This document shows positions 1 to 14,240 of a stretch of 64,000 nucleotides of DNA, one piece after another. The translations under genes were made by a program, and so were the position numbers. Source of the DNA: Branchiostoma floridae (Eukaryota; Chordata; Leptocardii; Amphioxiformes; Branchiostomatidae); assembly GCF_000003815.2 (NCBI RefSeq), contig NC_049983.1, positions 9,343,470-9,407,469 of the forward strand. Direction: 5' to 3'. Below the pieces are notes generated by a model, which saw nothing but the letters and a program-made list of their open reading frames with translations, ran no database searches and was not told the origin of the DNA. Numbering within the stretch: the stretch's first letter is position 1; every line of letters begins with the position of its first letter.

Positions 1-3000
1 ATCCAAACGCTCGAGGAACAGTCCAAAGATACAGAAGTCAGCCTGGCTTGCCTTCGGTACCATGGTCAACGGCTTGGTGCGGGAACGAAAGGAAGGTCAA
101 CTGGAAAAGAAGCTACCAAACGACGAAGAGCAGACCACAAGACTCCTGCAGAAATACTCTCAGGTGCGTCTTCCTTTCACGTACTTGTTGTTTTGTTTAT
201 TTGTTTGTTTGTTTCTATTGTATACCCGGTAAACGGCCCCATATCGCAAGACATCGGGTTTGTATGTAGAATACAAGTTACATATCCGGAATAAATGCTA
301 CATATACTCACATTCATGACCCCACAACTTGGCGCGTGTGGTGGGATCTTTAACGCGCAACTCTCCTCCAACACGGGGGACTTCCGTTTAACATGCTATC
401 CGACAGACATCTCTAGCCGTCTAGCCGATGCTTATAAGTACTCATTGACAGCTGAGTCGTGTGAGGAAATTGCAGTAAATAGCCTTTCCCAAAGGCACAA
501 CATAGGGCCCTGTCAGGGAGCCGATCTCTGTCAATCCAAGTTATGAGTTAACAACTCTAACCACAAAGCCACTGTAATTGTACCCTACATACGTGGTAGT
601 ATTCACACGTCGTATCATACATTTCAGAACCTGCTGATGTGCATTGAACGGGAGAAGTCAGACGATGAGAAGCTGGCCTGCCTGAAGGCTATCGGTAACG
701 CGGGCCTTGAGAGCACGGTGGACCGGCTAGAAGAGCTTATCTCGGGCAAGGAATCAGACACCACTCCCTTAGAGCTCCGAGTCCTGGCCATCTACGCCCT
801 GCGCCATGTGGCGAAGAAACTGCCGAATAAGATCCACAACGTCCTCTATCTTGTTTACAGCGACCCCGAGAGAGACCCAGAGGAAAGGATTGCCGCTGTG
901 TCTTTGCTGATAGACCCTGACATGAAACCCACGTCCTCTTTCCTTCAGTTGGTCGCTCAGAGCACACAAAGAGAAACATCCAACCAGGTACAGAACATTC
1001 TAAATCAGTAACAATAGGAATTGGACTTGCCCAAATTAAGGGTAAGATACTTTGCCGTACATAATGTTACGATATTCATGAAATATCTATATTCATGAAA
1101 GTGGATATTTCCAAAAATCTTGAATCTATTAAGCGGTGGTGTTCCCAAACTCTCCAAGCAGAGGTTGGTGATAAAGATTGTTACATCTTTGTCATGTCCC
1201 CCGTTATCAGTCCGTAGTCTTTGGAGTAGTGCTCTCCTGCCTTCTAACGGATCACCGAGTCGTAAAATGTTGGTGCTAGAAATTATGATGTTGATCCTTC
1301 CTTTAAGTACTTGTTTTCTTTTGTTCGGTGTATAAGATGTTGATTATTGTCTGTTTTAGGTTGGCCAGTTTGTCTACCAATACTTGAAGAAGATATCTGA
1401 GAGCCAGCTGCCTAAAGACAAGGGCATAAAGCCGGTGTACATGCTGGCTCTCCGTCTGGCCAAGCCTTTCAACAAAGGACTCCAGTACTCTCAGAGCAAG
1501 CAGTTGCAGATATTTGACGGTAAATATACACAGGCCCTTTCTGTACATGTAGGTATTTTCAAAAGTCCATGATTGATTATCGTCTTCCGACACGGTGTTT
1601 AAGGTCCGTAACTATCAATGGTATTTTTTGAAGAGTTAACCGTTAAGGGCATGTAAAAATTGTAGTTTGTATAACACCCCTAAATTCCACAGCCGTTCTT
1701 AGATATCCATCCTAATCTCTCCACGTTTACAAGCAAAAGGAAAGCTACTTTCCTCCTTTCATCACAGAACCGACATATAACAGAAAAAGTGGGATCCTTC
1801 GTCTTCCAATATCTCAGAAAAAGAAGTCAAACTCAATAATTTAGAACTCGGATGACGCTTTTAGACCGTTGTAGACAGATGCTGTATTTGTCCGACCTTT
1901 TCATGTTACCTGCAATTCGCCATGGTACAAGAATTTGCAATAAACGTATCTTCGATTATTCCACATGTCTTCTAACAGATGGAATGAAGACAGGTGCATC
2001 GCTGGACCTGGACATCATTGGCAACAAGACGTCTATCTGGCCAAGATTTGCCAGAGCGAATGTAGAACTTCACGCGATGGGCTACCACATGGACCTCCTA
2101 GAGGCCGGCGTCCGCTTGGAAGGCCTGCAGCCAATCATGGAGTCACTGTACGGCAAGAAATCTGACGAAAAGAAAAACGTCTTCGATTATCTGAAGAGGA
2201 AGAGCAAGGAACGCAGTCGGGAGGACAACGCCTGGGACAGTCAGCATCTGAAACTGATGAACAAGATGAACCAGAAGGTATTAGTGATAATATAGTAACT
2301 GAATTGTAACCAAAGTATATTCCTATATTTACGCTCGATATTTCTTTTCGGACATTGTGGTGGCGTGCCACTTTGTTTATCAAAGTTTGACCTCTAAAGC
2401 AGACAATCCTCCAACAAAATGGACATTCAGTATTAACATACATTTTTGTGATTTGTAATGTCAGACACATACTATAACATAACACAACATAATAACAATT
2501 GAATATACACACACGTCACTTGCGAACAAAGAAAAATTACAATCTATGTACCCAGACAGCTCCAGAGGTTTTGAAATTAGGTATTGCGGTGAAATGAATG
2601 TGACTTGAAAACAGACTATATACTGGTATTACTATTAGTGTCGTACGTGAAAAGGACAGCATACAAAAGATCAATACTTTTTACGCTGTTTTGCATCAGA
2701 AGTATCTGATGGAATGGAAATATGAACAATTCTTTGACCGTCTTAGCTCCCTATCGAGACCCGCCGACCGGAGGACCCACGAGGACACAGCTACATCAAG
2801 TTTTACGGCAATGAGATTCGCTACGACCAGCTAAAGAAGGAGGACATCCAATACATGATGGAGCAAGGGAGCCTGCCAGTGTCAACCGTAGCCGAACAAC
2901 TGATGAGGAAGGGTGTGAACCTTCAGCTGAGGAAAGCTACAAAGGTGGTGGAGGCTTCCCGACAGATCCCGACTGAGCTGGGCGTTCCGCTGTCGCTTGA

Positions 3001-6000
3001 TGTTAACTCCGCCTTCCTGATGAAGTCTGACGTCAGCGGCAAGATGGAGGTCCGTCCAAGACTCTTCCGACAGGACCGCTCTGAGCAGGACGTCCAGACG
3101 GTGAAACTGGACATCGACACTAACCAATCGTGAGTGGAAATAATAAAATCTCTGCCTAGTCTAGGACCAAACCCAGCAGCAGCCAGTTAAGGCAAATATT
3201 CTGCTATTTTACATGTAGAGATCTCCATTGAAGTCTGTGAATTCAAAGATATTCCCTTACAATTAAGCTTCGATTCATGTCACTTAAAATGAGCTGACTT
3301 CAAATGTAGTATTTAGAAAAAGAACACCGTCCTAACATATTCCTAGCATCAGGTTTTCTACCTGTAGATTCCACCATATTGCAATATCTACTCCGACATA
3401 TATTATATCATGTTATTAAATCATATCATACCATGCCATACGTCTCAGCCAAGAATGAAGACATTCGCCACGTTCTTATGAAGCTTTTATAAACTTACAG
3501 GTGATCACTGTCTTTTCAGGGCTGTCCTGCAAGTTGTCGTGAAGATGAGTGTGGATTGCCGTGTTGCCCAGTCCGGCGTTGCTCTCAATGCCATCGCGAA
3601 CGCCACCTTCCCCGTGTCCGGAAAGCTGTCCTTGGACTTGGAGAACAGGAAGTACAGGCTGAACATCAAGGCCCCGGATCATGAGAAGGAACTCTTCACT
3701 CTTAAATCCATCCCGTCCGTTTATACAGAACAGAAGATGATCAATCCTACCGGGGACGGGAAAAGCGCTAAGCCAGTCATCCGTACCATGAACATCCTTG
3801 GCAAGAAGATTCAGAAATGGCCAACCCACGTACGTAAAAGCAGTGTTAGATTGGAAGATAAGTTCGCAAAGTAGATAGAAATATTCGCTACAAAGAATCC
3901 TGTTCACTTGACCTAAAGTTTCAGCACGTCAGTCATCGTCACTTACGGACCATGTTTTATACTAATAGAGCAAAACTATCTGAATACGCAAACCAATGGA
4001 CGTCACATTTGTCGAAGAGATAATAGAATGATTTGGTAGAAAAGAAACAAGTTTCAGAGAATCAGAGACACTCTTAATCCATTCAAACATATTAGATAGT
4101 ATTAATAATAGACAAGATGTGAAGCTAACTTAACTCTATTCGTTTTTTTTCCTTCTATCTAACAGGTGCACAATACCTTCGGACGAGAGGAACTGGGTTT
4201 CCAGTTTGCTCTAGATAGCAAAATGATTTCTCGACTGAACAAGAAGATGTCCCCCATCCAACCTCTGACTGGCCCGATGGAGTTCAAATTGACCGTGAAA
4301 CCTGGCCTGTATCCGCCTACAGAGGCTGACATTGAGTTCCGTCAACCGACAGAAGAGTCCATCAGCCACCTCAGCCCCTTAGAACGCCTGGTGTACACCC
4401 AGCAGAGAGAACAAACCAACGACTTTCGGCTAGAGATTGACATTCTGGCCAAACATCAACAACATCCACGTACCATGAACATCAAGATTCACTCATACGA
4501 CACTCAAGTAAGCACAACATAAAGTCATATCTATAAAAGCATATTGAAAGAACATATTGAAATGATACATACTAGTGCACACATGAATTCGAATCTTATC
4601 AACTTGAATACATTGGAATTTTATCAACTCTTATCAGGTTACGGGTTTGTTATTAGCGATACATTTTGCATATATTCATTCGATTTTAAACTGTTTGTCC
4701 AGTGCAATTTAGATGCAACTTCAACAGCCAATGGCGGATGATTTCTCAAAATGTCAGCTTAAGTGTCTGTGCTTGCTTCGTTGCATTTTGACATCAAACA
4801 CAAAATTTATTTTTCATTGTTATCTTGCAGATGACTGAAGATGACCTTACCGTTGACTCCAAGGAAGTTCGAGTCTCCCCACGTTTTCCTCAGCGAAGCT
4901 CGGAGGAGGAGATGGAACCAGAGGTTTCCTCAGAGACGTCTAAGAACATGAAGATGCTGACCAACAAACTCTTTTGCAAAACCGTAGCAGTTCAACTGGA
5001 GCGTTCGCCGATCCCAACAAAAGAGTCAGACGATGTACGTGCTTACATTCCCTTTCCATTAGAGTCTGTCACGGTGCTACGAGCATTTGACAGATTGCTA
5101 AACGAATTTCATCAATGAAGAACGTTTAGTATGTTTCTTTGTCTTTATAGTCATACTGAATCATCTTCCAATTATAAAACAAAGGGTCACGGAAATCCAA
5201 TTTTGGTCGCTGTATGGTTGCTCATCGATCACAGTCTAGTGGAATGTGGGTCTTACAATATGGCTGCCACCTGTTGTTACATCGCGCGAAGGGAGCGTAG
5301 CATTGCTGTTTGCAATTGGTTTGTTTGACTGCGATCTCCAAATACCAACGATGTAGTTTTGTCGTAAATCATCATTGTGTCTGGTACTTCTGTCTGAGGA
5401 ACTGGAAGCTAGGGTCTCAAGTTGGTATAAGGAAAGGGGTGTCATTTCTATTGCCTTGTTCACTGTGTACTGGGTGTGCACTGTGCATTGCCTTTGACTA
5501 CGAGTAACCAATTGACTGTTTTGAAGGTTGTCATAATATTCTGTAGAAGACAACAAAATCATTGTACATATTTGTTTTCAGTTCAAAGGTTGCCTGAACT
5601 TGGAGTTCGAGTATCCCATGATGCCAGAGTGGCACCTCATCCAGGACAGGAAGATGAAAGCGATGATTGATGCTAAGTGGGGACGAGACTGCTCTGGGAA
5701 CGACAAGATGTTGAAATTCAACGCCAAATGGCAAAAATCCGAAGAGCAACGTCGTCAGGAACGCTGGCAAGAGCGACAGCACATTTCAGGTGTCGACAGC
5801 AGTGAACAACACAGCAACGAAGAACTGACAACTCGCGAAGACCAGAACACGTTTGAAAAATGGAACCATTTCAAGGAGTGCCTAAAAGATCGTCACGATG
5901 GTCTGATGTATTCTCCTGCCTGCCGGGTGGCTGTTGAAGACCGAAGCCTCCTTCGGCAGCTCGATATCGACATTATGCACCTTAACCTTCCTAGCTGGAT

Positions 6001-9000
6001 GGAAGAACTATCCACCTCCCTCAAGAGACACATCTATTTCATTTTCTTTGACCGGTTGAGAATTAACGACATCGACGTTCGCAACGAAGAGAACAAGGTA
6101 CGCGTCCAGGTGGTCACCAACGAGAACCAGGACGTCATGAACGTGACCATCAACACTCCTAGCGAGGACGCACAGATTAGCCACATCCCCATCGAGCAGC
6201 CCAAGATCAAGGTCGATTTCTCCAAGATTCTGAAGCTGGACGTGCCGTTGAAGTTGGACTTGCCCCTAGGTTTCCCTCTGCGCTTTCCCTCGACGAAGAA
6301 GAGCTTGAAGCAGCAGTACATGGAAGTGATCTTTGGCAACGACCAACCAGGTACGAGTACGAGTAGCTGAAACGTGATAGTCTGGTACATTGTACATGGT
6401 TCTTATGACTAACGATAAAACACTACTTTAAGTACCAATCTACGACCTACAGGAAGACACTACATGATGTTTCTGAGATGTATTTGCAATACATTCTTTC
6501 CTCCATGTACATCATCTTTGTTTCAAGGCGATATGTACGTATAAAACAATACATTATATGCGACACGTCATGTGGCGAAATGGTACCACACCTACCAAAG
6601 AAGTATGGGTCCTTACCAATGTGAGTGAATGAAATCAATCTGTCTGGACACGCAGTTTGTACTCTTCATTACAAACCTGGTGTGTTGTTTCATGAGGCGG
6701 TTTACCGGGTATGCAACCCAGACAAAGAAAGGAACGAACGGACGTGATCGACTTGCGATGTGAAGACGAATGTGACTGTTTGGCTTATAGTAAATTTAAG
6801 ACAAATGCGTACATTGGAGAGACAAATGTGTTCATATTCAACACACATTTATGCGTTCTCATTTTCTCACCATACAGCTTACTGTAAGATCAGACCTAAC
6901 GACAGAATCCAGACGTTTGACGGCATCCAGTACAAATACAAGGTCGGTCTGTGTGATCACGTGTTGGCAAAGGACAGCTCACCTGAGGAAAGCTTCCTAG
7001 TACTGGTCAGGAAAGAAGACGTGGAGAAGGAGGAAAAGATGGTCCAGGTAAGATTTCACTTTTCGGACAATCATTCCTTCTGTTCATCGTAAAGAAAATT
7101 TTCATGTCTGTGTTCTCTACAACACCCTCATATTAAAAAAAACAACAACAGTGAATTTAAAGAAATCTACTTCTACAGCATCAATAATCGCCAAGACATA
7201 CTTCAGGTATCCCTGTGTTTAAGACATTCTTGATTCTCGACAAGACTGTTTTCATGCAGCAGTCGTAGTGCACCTGGTGGAACCATGAAAGTTGAGGTCA
7301 CACCATCTACCTTACACAAGGAAAAATCTTATGATACAAATGACTTTGTTAATGACAGGTGTACTTGGAGGGAAGAAAGATAGAACTGACAACAGTGCCG
7401 AAATCCCAGTCTCAGGAATGGACAAGCAAAGAGCAAGAAACAAAACAGGTAAGTGGAGTGATAAAAAAGGCTTCAGTATCTATTGCTTCGTAAGGCCATC
7501 CTTTCAGTCAAATGGTGACTTGCTTTTCATACTCAAGGAATCATAAATGAAACACAATGTGTCGTTATCGTGACATCACACACAAATCCACCATCCCACA
7601 TCAAATATCAAAGATGCTCTCTTATCCTAACAGGTCCACGTTTTCATTGATGGGAGGCAGGTAGAAGTTAGCCCTCTCAAGGTCCGTCAGATCCTCAAAG
7701 ACGAACACGATACAAACAGCCGGGTTCTGTTCACCCTCTCTCGGTTTGGTAACAAGGTGGCCCTGATCTCCGAACAGCATGGACTAGTCGTGGAAACTGA
7801 CGGCCACTATGTCCAAGTTAAGGTAAGTATACTCCATTATTAACAATAACATATTGTTCAAAATTTCCCGCACGTACATTTGAATTTTAGCATGAAAATA
7901 TGCTGTCTAGTTCGTCTTTTCATGCTGAAAGCAAACGTACGTCTGACTTACTCAGTAATACGCCCATGTTGACGTTGGCACTGACGTTGAACGTTGAGTT
8001 TGCTTCAAAGTACAACCTGTCCAGGTAAGCAGGTGTAGTCTTATGAATCTAACAGAACAACAACCCACAGTTGAACCACGGTTACCAGGATGTCATTTGA
8101 AAGATTAATTTTCATCTTAAAAGTTCTTCATTTGCAGGTACATTGAGGACTAATTTTTTGTACCAGATTCTATCACTGGTTACATAAAGTTATCCTATAG
8201 TCTCCAAAGTATTCTCAAACAGCTGAAGGATACGAACATAATATTGCATTTTTTGCAGGTTCCTACCAACTACCGCGGTAAGCTATCTGGCCTGTGTGGT
8301 AACTTTGACGGAGAGCAATACTCTGAGTACGAGGGGCCCAGCCAGGAGGTCTACCGGTCTCCGTTTGACTTCGGTATCTCCTATAGGATCCCTGGAGAAG
8401 AATGTCAAGTAAATGGTACGCATTTTCAACGTTTGATATGTGCCCATATCTGAGGCTATAGCTAGGAGGAAATTTCTGGAGATAGTAATTTACCTCTAAA
8501 TGATAAAATTTAGATGTCTTGATAATTCTATGATGATACTTCGGTCTCTCTTATCGAATAAGTAAATTGTATGACTTTTTTTCAAGTAATGTTAGACCAT
8601 GTTAGGATGCCAATTTTGGCGGAGGTGGCACATGTATACCTCTACATTATTACATATTTTGACGGTTCTACAGTAATTCCAAACCCTGACATTTCAGTTG
8701 TCCTTGTAGGACTAAAACAATAAATATATGAAGTAAGATTGTTGTTGTACTATGATTATTTGAATGTTTCACGATATCAGCCTGTTACCTAGTGTCCACA
8801 TTGTATTGTTACAGCTTGAATAAAGTCAAGGTCAAAATTTCACTGTATAGTTCTCTTTAGAAACTATCTGAAAAAGAATTTCACGACTCAAATCTTATTC
8901 CAATTTGCAGACAAGAAGGGGCTCTCTGTGATGCGCAATGCCAGGATCACCCGTCTGAACCAGTTCAACAAGAAGGAGACGTGCTTCTCCAAGGTGCCCA

Positions 9001-9784
9001 TCCCCCAGTGTCCAGAGGGTTACACCAAGACAGAGTCCGAGCCCCGCGAGCTGGAGTTCCACTGTGTTCCCACCGAGCTAGAGAGTACCAAGAGGCTCAT
9101 TAAGGTGTGTAGGTTGTTCACTGGGTTATATTCCTTCTTACACAAGGAAAGAATCACATATACACACGGGTACTGAATAGAAACAGCGTGTATTCAGTTT
9201 GAGTCCCCACTTCCAGACTAACCTTGCCTTTAAACGTCTAAGGACTCGCCCTGCGCATGTATGCTGAACAGTCTACTCTATCGTGGATTACATGGGAACA
9301 TTTCAGTATTCGGTGGAGCTGGATTCTTTACCATAAACCATTCCATTTGGGAATTCAAAACAGTAGAGGTATGTTATAAAAACCAAGATATGGGCGAATG
9401 TGAACCTACGTCATACTTTTTGATTGATGTCATAGTTTGATATTGGTCTTAACCGCCACATTGGGCTGACAGTAAAAAGTATAGGCCATCAGAAAAATGG
9501 TGAACGTTTAAATCAGCACCATCAAACCCAGTATGTTGATCGATATCAGTCACTGACGTTCTACACTTACATGTTTTAATTTTACTATTTCAAATTCATA
9601 GGTTTTCCATTTGGACTCATACATAGATAAATGATTTTGTTACTATGCACTGAGTCAAAAATCAACCACCACTTTTCCCCTTTCAACCCAGCTTCACAAG
9701 ACCAAGCCCCTGGAAAAGATGGCATCCAAACGTACCGACCGCATCGAAGAAATTGAAGCCGAGCTGGAATGCCAACAGTTGTAA
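1..9784 (+). CDS. Vitellogenin-like large lipid transfer protein, C-terminal part (5' end outside window)
   Basis: Yolk/lipid transport protein, secreted. I assembled fifteen exons whose phases all agree: 2-163 (partial), 628-987, 1360-1519, 1979-2277, 2747-3129, 3520-3829, 4166-4507, 4831-5034, 5582-6350, 6878-7047, 7359-7448, 7634-7822, 8259-8415, 8911-9104 and 9692-9784 (stop TAA 9782-9784). About 1293 residues are visible. The first exons read as the helical repeat part of a vitellogenin_N module (SAWLAFGTMVNGLV, then IAAVSLL and FVYQYLKK), followed by beta-rich lipovitellin-type sequence. Exons from 6878 on encode a von Willebrand type D domain: TFDGIQYKY, a conserved CDHVLAKD, and LSGLCGNFDGE near its end. 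No serine-rich phosvitin stretch lies between the lipovitellin part and the vWD. The protein ends in a charged segment after a Cys-containing tail. The family call is from known domain organisation. An apolipophorin-like relative is the alternative. Confidence 0.85.
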
Positions 9785-10010
9785 TAGAACTGACGGAACT
9801 CTCTAAGGATTTTTTACACTGCTTACAAGATAGAACTGTCCAAGAGACAGATTTTTTTTAAACCAAGAGACAGATGAATTTAACAAGAACGTGATTTTCT
9901 TTGGTATTTTGATCATGTTATCGTAGAATGACTATAAAGATGACTACGAACATGGCTTTATGTGTACAGCGTTCTAACTAAGACTGTAATGTTATATCAG
10001 GTATTGCAGC

Positions 10011-10016
10011 AATAAA
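10011..10016 (+). promoter_or_regulatory. Poly(A) signal of the vitellogenin-like gene
   Basis: A canonical AATAAA lies 227 bp after the stop codon, giving a 3' UTR of about 250 bases. It is followed by AT-rich DNA and a poly(A) run near 10262. Confidence 0.65.
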
Positions 10017-11518
10017 CTATGGCTCTCAGACGAAATCTCATAGTTTTGTTTCATGCGTGGATGTACGCATACTAGCCTTAGTTCTCAACACTGCACACAC
10101 AAAGGAAAACATACATGTCACTGGTGCTGAACACACACATTTCCATTCCATTTACATGCAGATCAAAACTCTGGTAATGTCTCAGATAATCTACTGTGCT
10201 ACACCACTTGTAGTTCCAGAATACGTGTTGTTAAGTTGAAGGGTTTGCTTTACAATTTTTACAAAAAAAAAAAAAATGAAATTCTTTAAGACAAACTTAG
10301 GTGCGAATTTCACAAAGGGTTAATATAATGAATGAATATGTACAAGTACATGACATAATATCATGACATCGGCGATCATTTTTAAAATGTTCCTTTTAGG
10401 ACAGAATTCTAAAAGTATATTTTAACAAACATTCACAATAGACCATAAAACTGTACATACGTTATGAGTACCCACCCTGTCGGTCAACAAAGATGTGACA
10501 AAAAAACAAACTTTAGCCCATCTAGCATCACACCTTAACGTAAGACATACATGTTAATGATCGTGATCTCACCATATGTGGCCAAACAGGTTTTCTCTGC
10601 CATTAGTGAGCATTGTGAACAAAGGTGTGGTGCGTGTCATAGGTCTTACGTGTTTGCCTGGAGGTTTTTAGATCATATCATGACTGGTTATGAATTCACG
10701 GTCTCTCTGATCATCGCCAGTCACAGGTATGGTCGTTTTTCTCCTTATTACATTGATTATGTAGTCGTTAGGTGCATAATTCTTGGTCCTACATTTGTTA
10801 GTTACGACATGGCTTTAGACTAATTGTCACTTCTGTCTCTGTGCAACAGACGGCACGTCCTTTGTACAAAGTTTGGTAACGCAAGTTCACATTTATTCGC
10901 TGGGTAACCTATCTCAGTTGTCTGAAAAAGGCAGGATATTTAGGAATATCAAGTCGACGGACGGTGGTTTCAAGTTGCAATATCCAACCGAATATTGGTT
11001 ACCGGCGGATAAAGGTAACCCAGCATTAATTCTTTGCGGAGCTCTTCGTCCTTCTCAAAATGGCTGCCGCCAAACCGTGTGAGCCAACATGGCAGAAACC
11101 TTAGATCCAAACACCAGATAACACAATACCGATGTAGAACTGATACGTATACGAAGACCACACTACCTTGCCTTTTCAACAACTCGAAGTGCTAGAGACG
11201 TCAATAAGATTCTGGATGTAGACACAGGTATTTTAAAAGTAAACACTGTAAGTTTTGTAATGTTTTGAGTTATGTATTTTCATTGCTGTTCATTCTAATT
11301 GTAAAGCATAATGCAATCCAGTCGAAGTGTGTGTAAATGAGTGTAAACCATCCATAAAAACCATCCATGGCTATACTGTATACATTCTGTCACTCAACAA
11401 TAGTCAAATAACTGAAGGTACACAAACAAAAAAACATATAACGTTACGTCTGGCGAAAGCGAAAACGTATCTCCTTAATATTTCCTTCCCATTTTCTATG
11501 CAGTTATAATACTTCAGT
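10017..11518. other. Intergenic region between vitellogenin-like gene and sulfotransferase
   Basis: I see no exon here. The block 10862-10950 resembles 61224-61305 in the same window (shared GGGTAACCTAT and CAGGATATTT landmarks), so it is a dispersed repeat. The stretch 10960-11100 is less AT-rich and could include the upstream promoter or 5' UTR of the sulfotransferase, but no TATA box or initiator is distinctive. Confidence 0.4.
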
Positions 11519-12660
11519 ATGCAGCTCACCAAATTAACTGCAGTCCTATGTCTCGTCTGCTTTTCGGGCGTAGCATGGTACCAATTCCAGCTCACTGAGG
11601 TTTGCGCATTATTTTTAAATCCTGGTCTTCGATTGTACAATAATCGCTCTCGTTTGCACTGTACATTCCAAAGACTTCGACATAATCAAGAAACGTTGAA
11701 TGTGCTGTGGAATAATAGGATGTAATTTCGTAGACAACATTGAGAAGACACAAAAGACACAAAAACATGTATTTGATCTGTCGTTAAAAACAAAGTAAAG
11801 AAAGAGAGTTTCAGAATTTTACGTTTTATGTCACTGTTTTTTTGTTAAAAGGTACTCGATCAAGAATGGTCATTACACTATTAAGTTTTGATTTGCAATA
11901 TATTTTAATGTATCAATAATGAATGAAAAATCTTCATATCTCTACTTTTACTCGTTTTCATACATCTACCACATATATATGTTTATCCTGTCTTTATTCT
12001 AGCTGAAAGGTTGGGTCACTCCAAGGCCAGGACCTAAGCATGGGGTATTCCAAAGGACTATGGCGATTTCACAGAATATAACTGTAAAAAGTGACATACA
12101 GGTATTGTGTTTTTTCTTCTGACTCAAATGTTATACAACTTTGACTTTAACCCAATTAAAATCGTGCTCCTAGCGGCCGACCCTACAATCTTAGAGAGGG
12201 GTCTTAAATCCCAGCGAACAAGAGACTTTGTAAACACAGACCGTTTTGATTTTCATTTCTAAGTATTCTTTTGTAAAAGGTGAACCGTAACAAATTATGT
12301 GATGAGATACTCCATATGCATATACTCCATATAGAAAAACATGGGATGATTAAGATTTGCGTTACACAATTACTTGACTTCGAATGTTTGTTAGAAGCCA
12401 TAGTTGTACCATTGAGCTTTGTTCCAACACAAAGAAAACATCACTGCGTTGACTTTCCGGAAACGGGAAGCGTGATGACGTCAGGAGTGAATGAAAGGTG
12501 GTAGAAAGAGTGACCTTCATCAGTTTATGGAGGTGTGATCGACTGAAAATGTATTGTGTGTTTTTTTCTATGTTTGAACAAAGCTCAATTTGCACGAATT
12601 ATAAGGCTATAGGTAAATGTCTTCCTATGCTGTAAGACTTGCGTTTGTAAAAGCTAAGCT

Positions 12661-12716
12661 ATATGATGTTATATGTATAGATAATTTATATGGTGTTATA
12701 TGTATAGATAATTTGT
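12661..12716. repeat. Short tandem repeat, 2 copies of about 28 bp
   Basis: The motif TATGGTGTTATATGTATAGATAATT (given here in part) occurs twice in a row with one or two changes, in an intron of the sulfotransferase gene. Confidence 0.6.
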
Positions 12717-13117
12717 TTCAACAAAATGCAGAATGAATTGTTATTGTGCATCTACTGAGGCTGTTAGGATCTAAGTTTAATAATATCCTTCGTCCTTAAC
12801 CCAGAATGTGACGAATTCATCAGCTGTCGGGAAGCTTTCTTTAAAAAGAACTGATCAACATGTTGGATACAGCACCAACGTGTCTGAATCTATCAACGGG
12901 TACGTACAAGCTATCAAGGTACTGCCATTGCATAACAGAGAGTCCACCTACTGACGCTACACTGGAGTCACTCCGCCTTCAGTTTCTCACTATCTCATCT
13001 ATCCCTGCTTTTTGACCTAGAGTAAAGCGAAGCCCTCATATCCTTTATTTAGGATAGCCTTCAGAGACCTTACAATCAAATCTTCATCATCTTTAATGAA
13101 GAGGCAACACTATAATC

Positions 13118-13665
13118 CTGGACAAACACTTGAATTCCGGAAAACCTTAATTATTTTAAAATAGATAAACCAGGTGAGTTAATATTTGTAAGTATGATAT
13201 ATCAAAGGATGGTGAATATGTAGGTTGCACTTGGATGTCATCATGAAGAAAGCTAATTTTGCAGATTTCTTGGGATTCTGCCAGAATTCTGCCAGAACTC
13301 TGGGAACCGAGCCAGAATTCTGAATCTCTGAGCCAGAATTCTGCATACCTTTCTTCGTGGAGGCATCTAATTGCAACCTACATATTCATTATCCTTTGAT
13401 ATATCATACCTACAAATATTAATTCATCTGGTCAATCTATTTTGAAATTATCAAGGTTTTCCGGGATTAGAGTAGCCTGGGTACCATCCGGATAGTAGTT
13501 CGCTCCTATGTTCACTTCTGCTATCCGTCGGAAACACAGAGAAGCGATTGTATATAGTGTATAATGAATGTCAGAGCTAGAAGCGACTGTATATAGTATA
13601 TATTGAACGCCGGAGCGAACTACTTTCCGGATGTTACCCAGGCTAGGATTAGAGTGTTTGTCCAG
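13118..13665. mobile_element. Long foldback element interrupted by a second MITE
   Basis: CTGGACAAACACT at 13118 is answered by AGTGTTTGTCCAG ending at 13665. The inverted arms continue inward (CCGGAAAACCTT at 13137, AAGGTTTTCCGG at 13453-13464) to about 13228 and 13372. Each arm is about 110 bp and highly similar. The loop contains four copies of an imperfect GCCAGAATTCTG motif. The right arm is split by a 173-bp MITE plus its target duplication (13473-13654). It sits in the intron between exons 3 and 4 of the sulfotransferase gene. Confidence 0.8.
13473..13645. mobile_element. TAGCCTGG-type MITE, copy 1, with 9-bp target site duplication
   Basis: Terminal inverted repeats begin TAGCCTGGGTACCATCCGG and end with the complement (CCGGATGTTACCCAGGCTA), followed inward by GTAGTTCGCTCC/GGAGCGAACTAC. 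The flanks are GGATTAGAG at 13464-13472 and 13646-13654, a perfect 9-bp target site duplication. TSDs of nine bases are typical of Mutator-like elements; that family assignment is inference. Confidence 0.85.
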
Positions 13666-14117
13666 AATTAAACTGCCCCCTGTTCATTTCTTTTTCTTCC
13701 ACAGCAAAAGTATCTGTCAGCCTCACATGAACGTTGCCTTCCTGAAGGTTCACAAATGTGGCTCTACTACAGTAGCGAACCTCATGTTCCGATTTGGTGA
13801 CAAACACAATTTGATTGTTGCTCTGCCGCCGACGGGGGACCGCCCCACCATAGGCAGAGAGGGAATGATTGAGTAAGTAACCAACACATTGCTAGCCAAA
13901 CAGTTTTCCAAGAACATTGATGTAACGTTATATTGTTCTCGTGGTGTTAACAGGACCATATACATTCACAGTCATCTCCCAACTAGTCTTATCTTTGATG
14001 CATGTGATGCCCCTATTTTTGTGGAAAGGTCACTCTGTTGTGTGTGTTATCGCGAGAGCATATTTTCAAAATTGAAGCCGGTATTGGAATGTAGTCTCTG
14101 ACAAAGTTATCTTGCTG

Positions 14118-14240
14118 TTACTGTTACGTTTGCGGGGATTTTAATTTCGCAGTAGTGGGAAAATGTGTTCGCGGTAGCGCCATCCAGCGAAATTAAATAC
14201 ATTAACAGTACTGTAATGTAGTCACATACTGTAATGAAAG
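14118..14240. repeat. Dispersed repeat with TTCGCGGTAG core
   Basis: The segment TTCGCGGTAGCGCCAT and TGTAGTCACATACTGTAATG recurs at 42985-43095. In both places it sits in an intron and is rich in TTCGC/GCGAA words. Confidence 0.6.
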
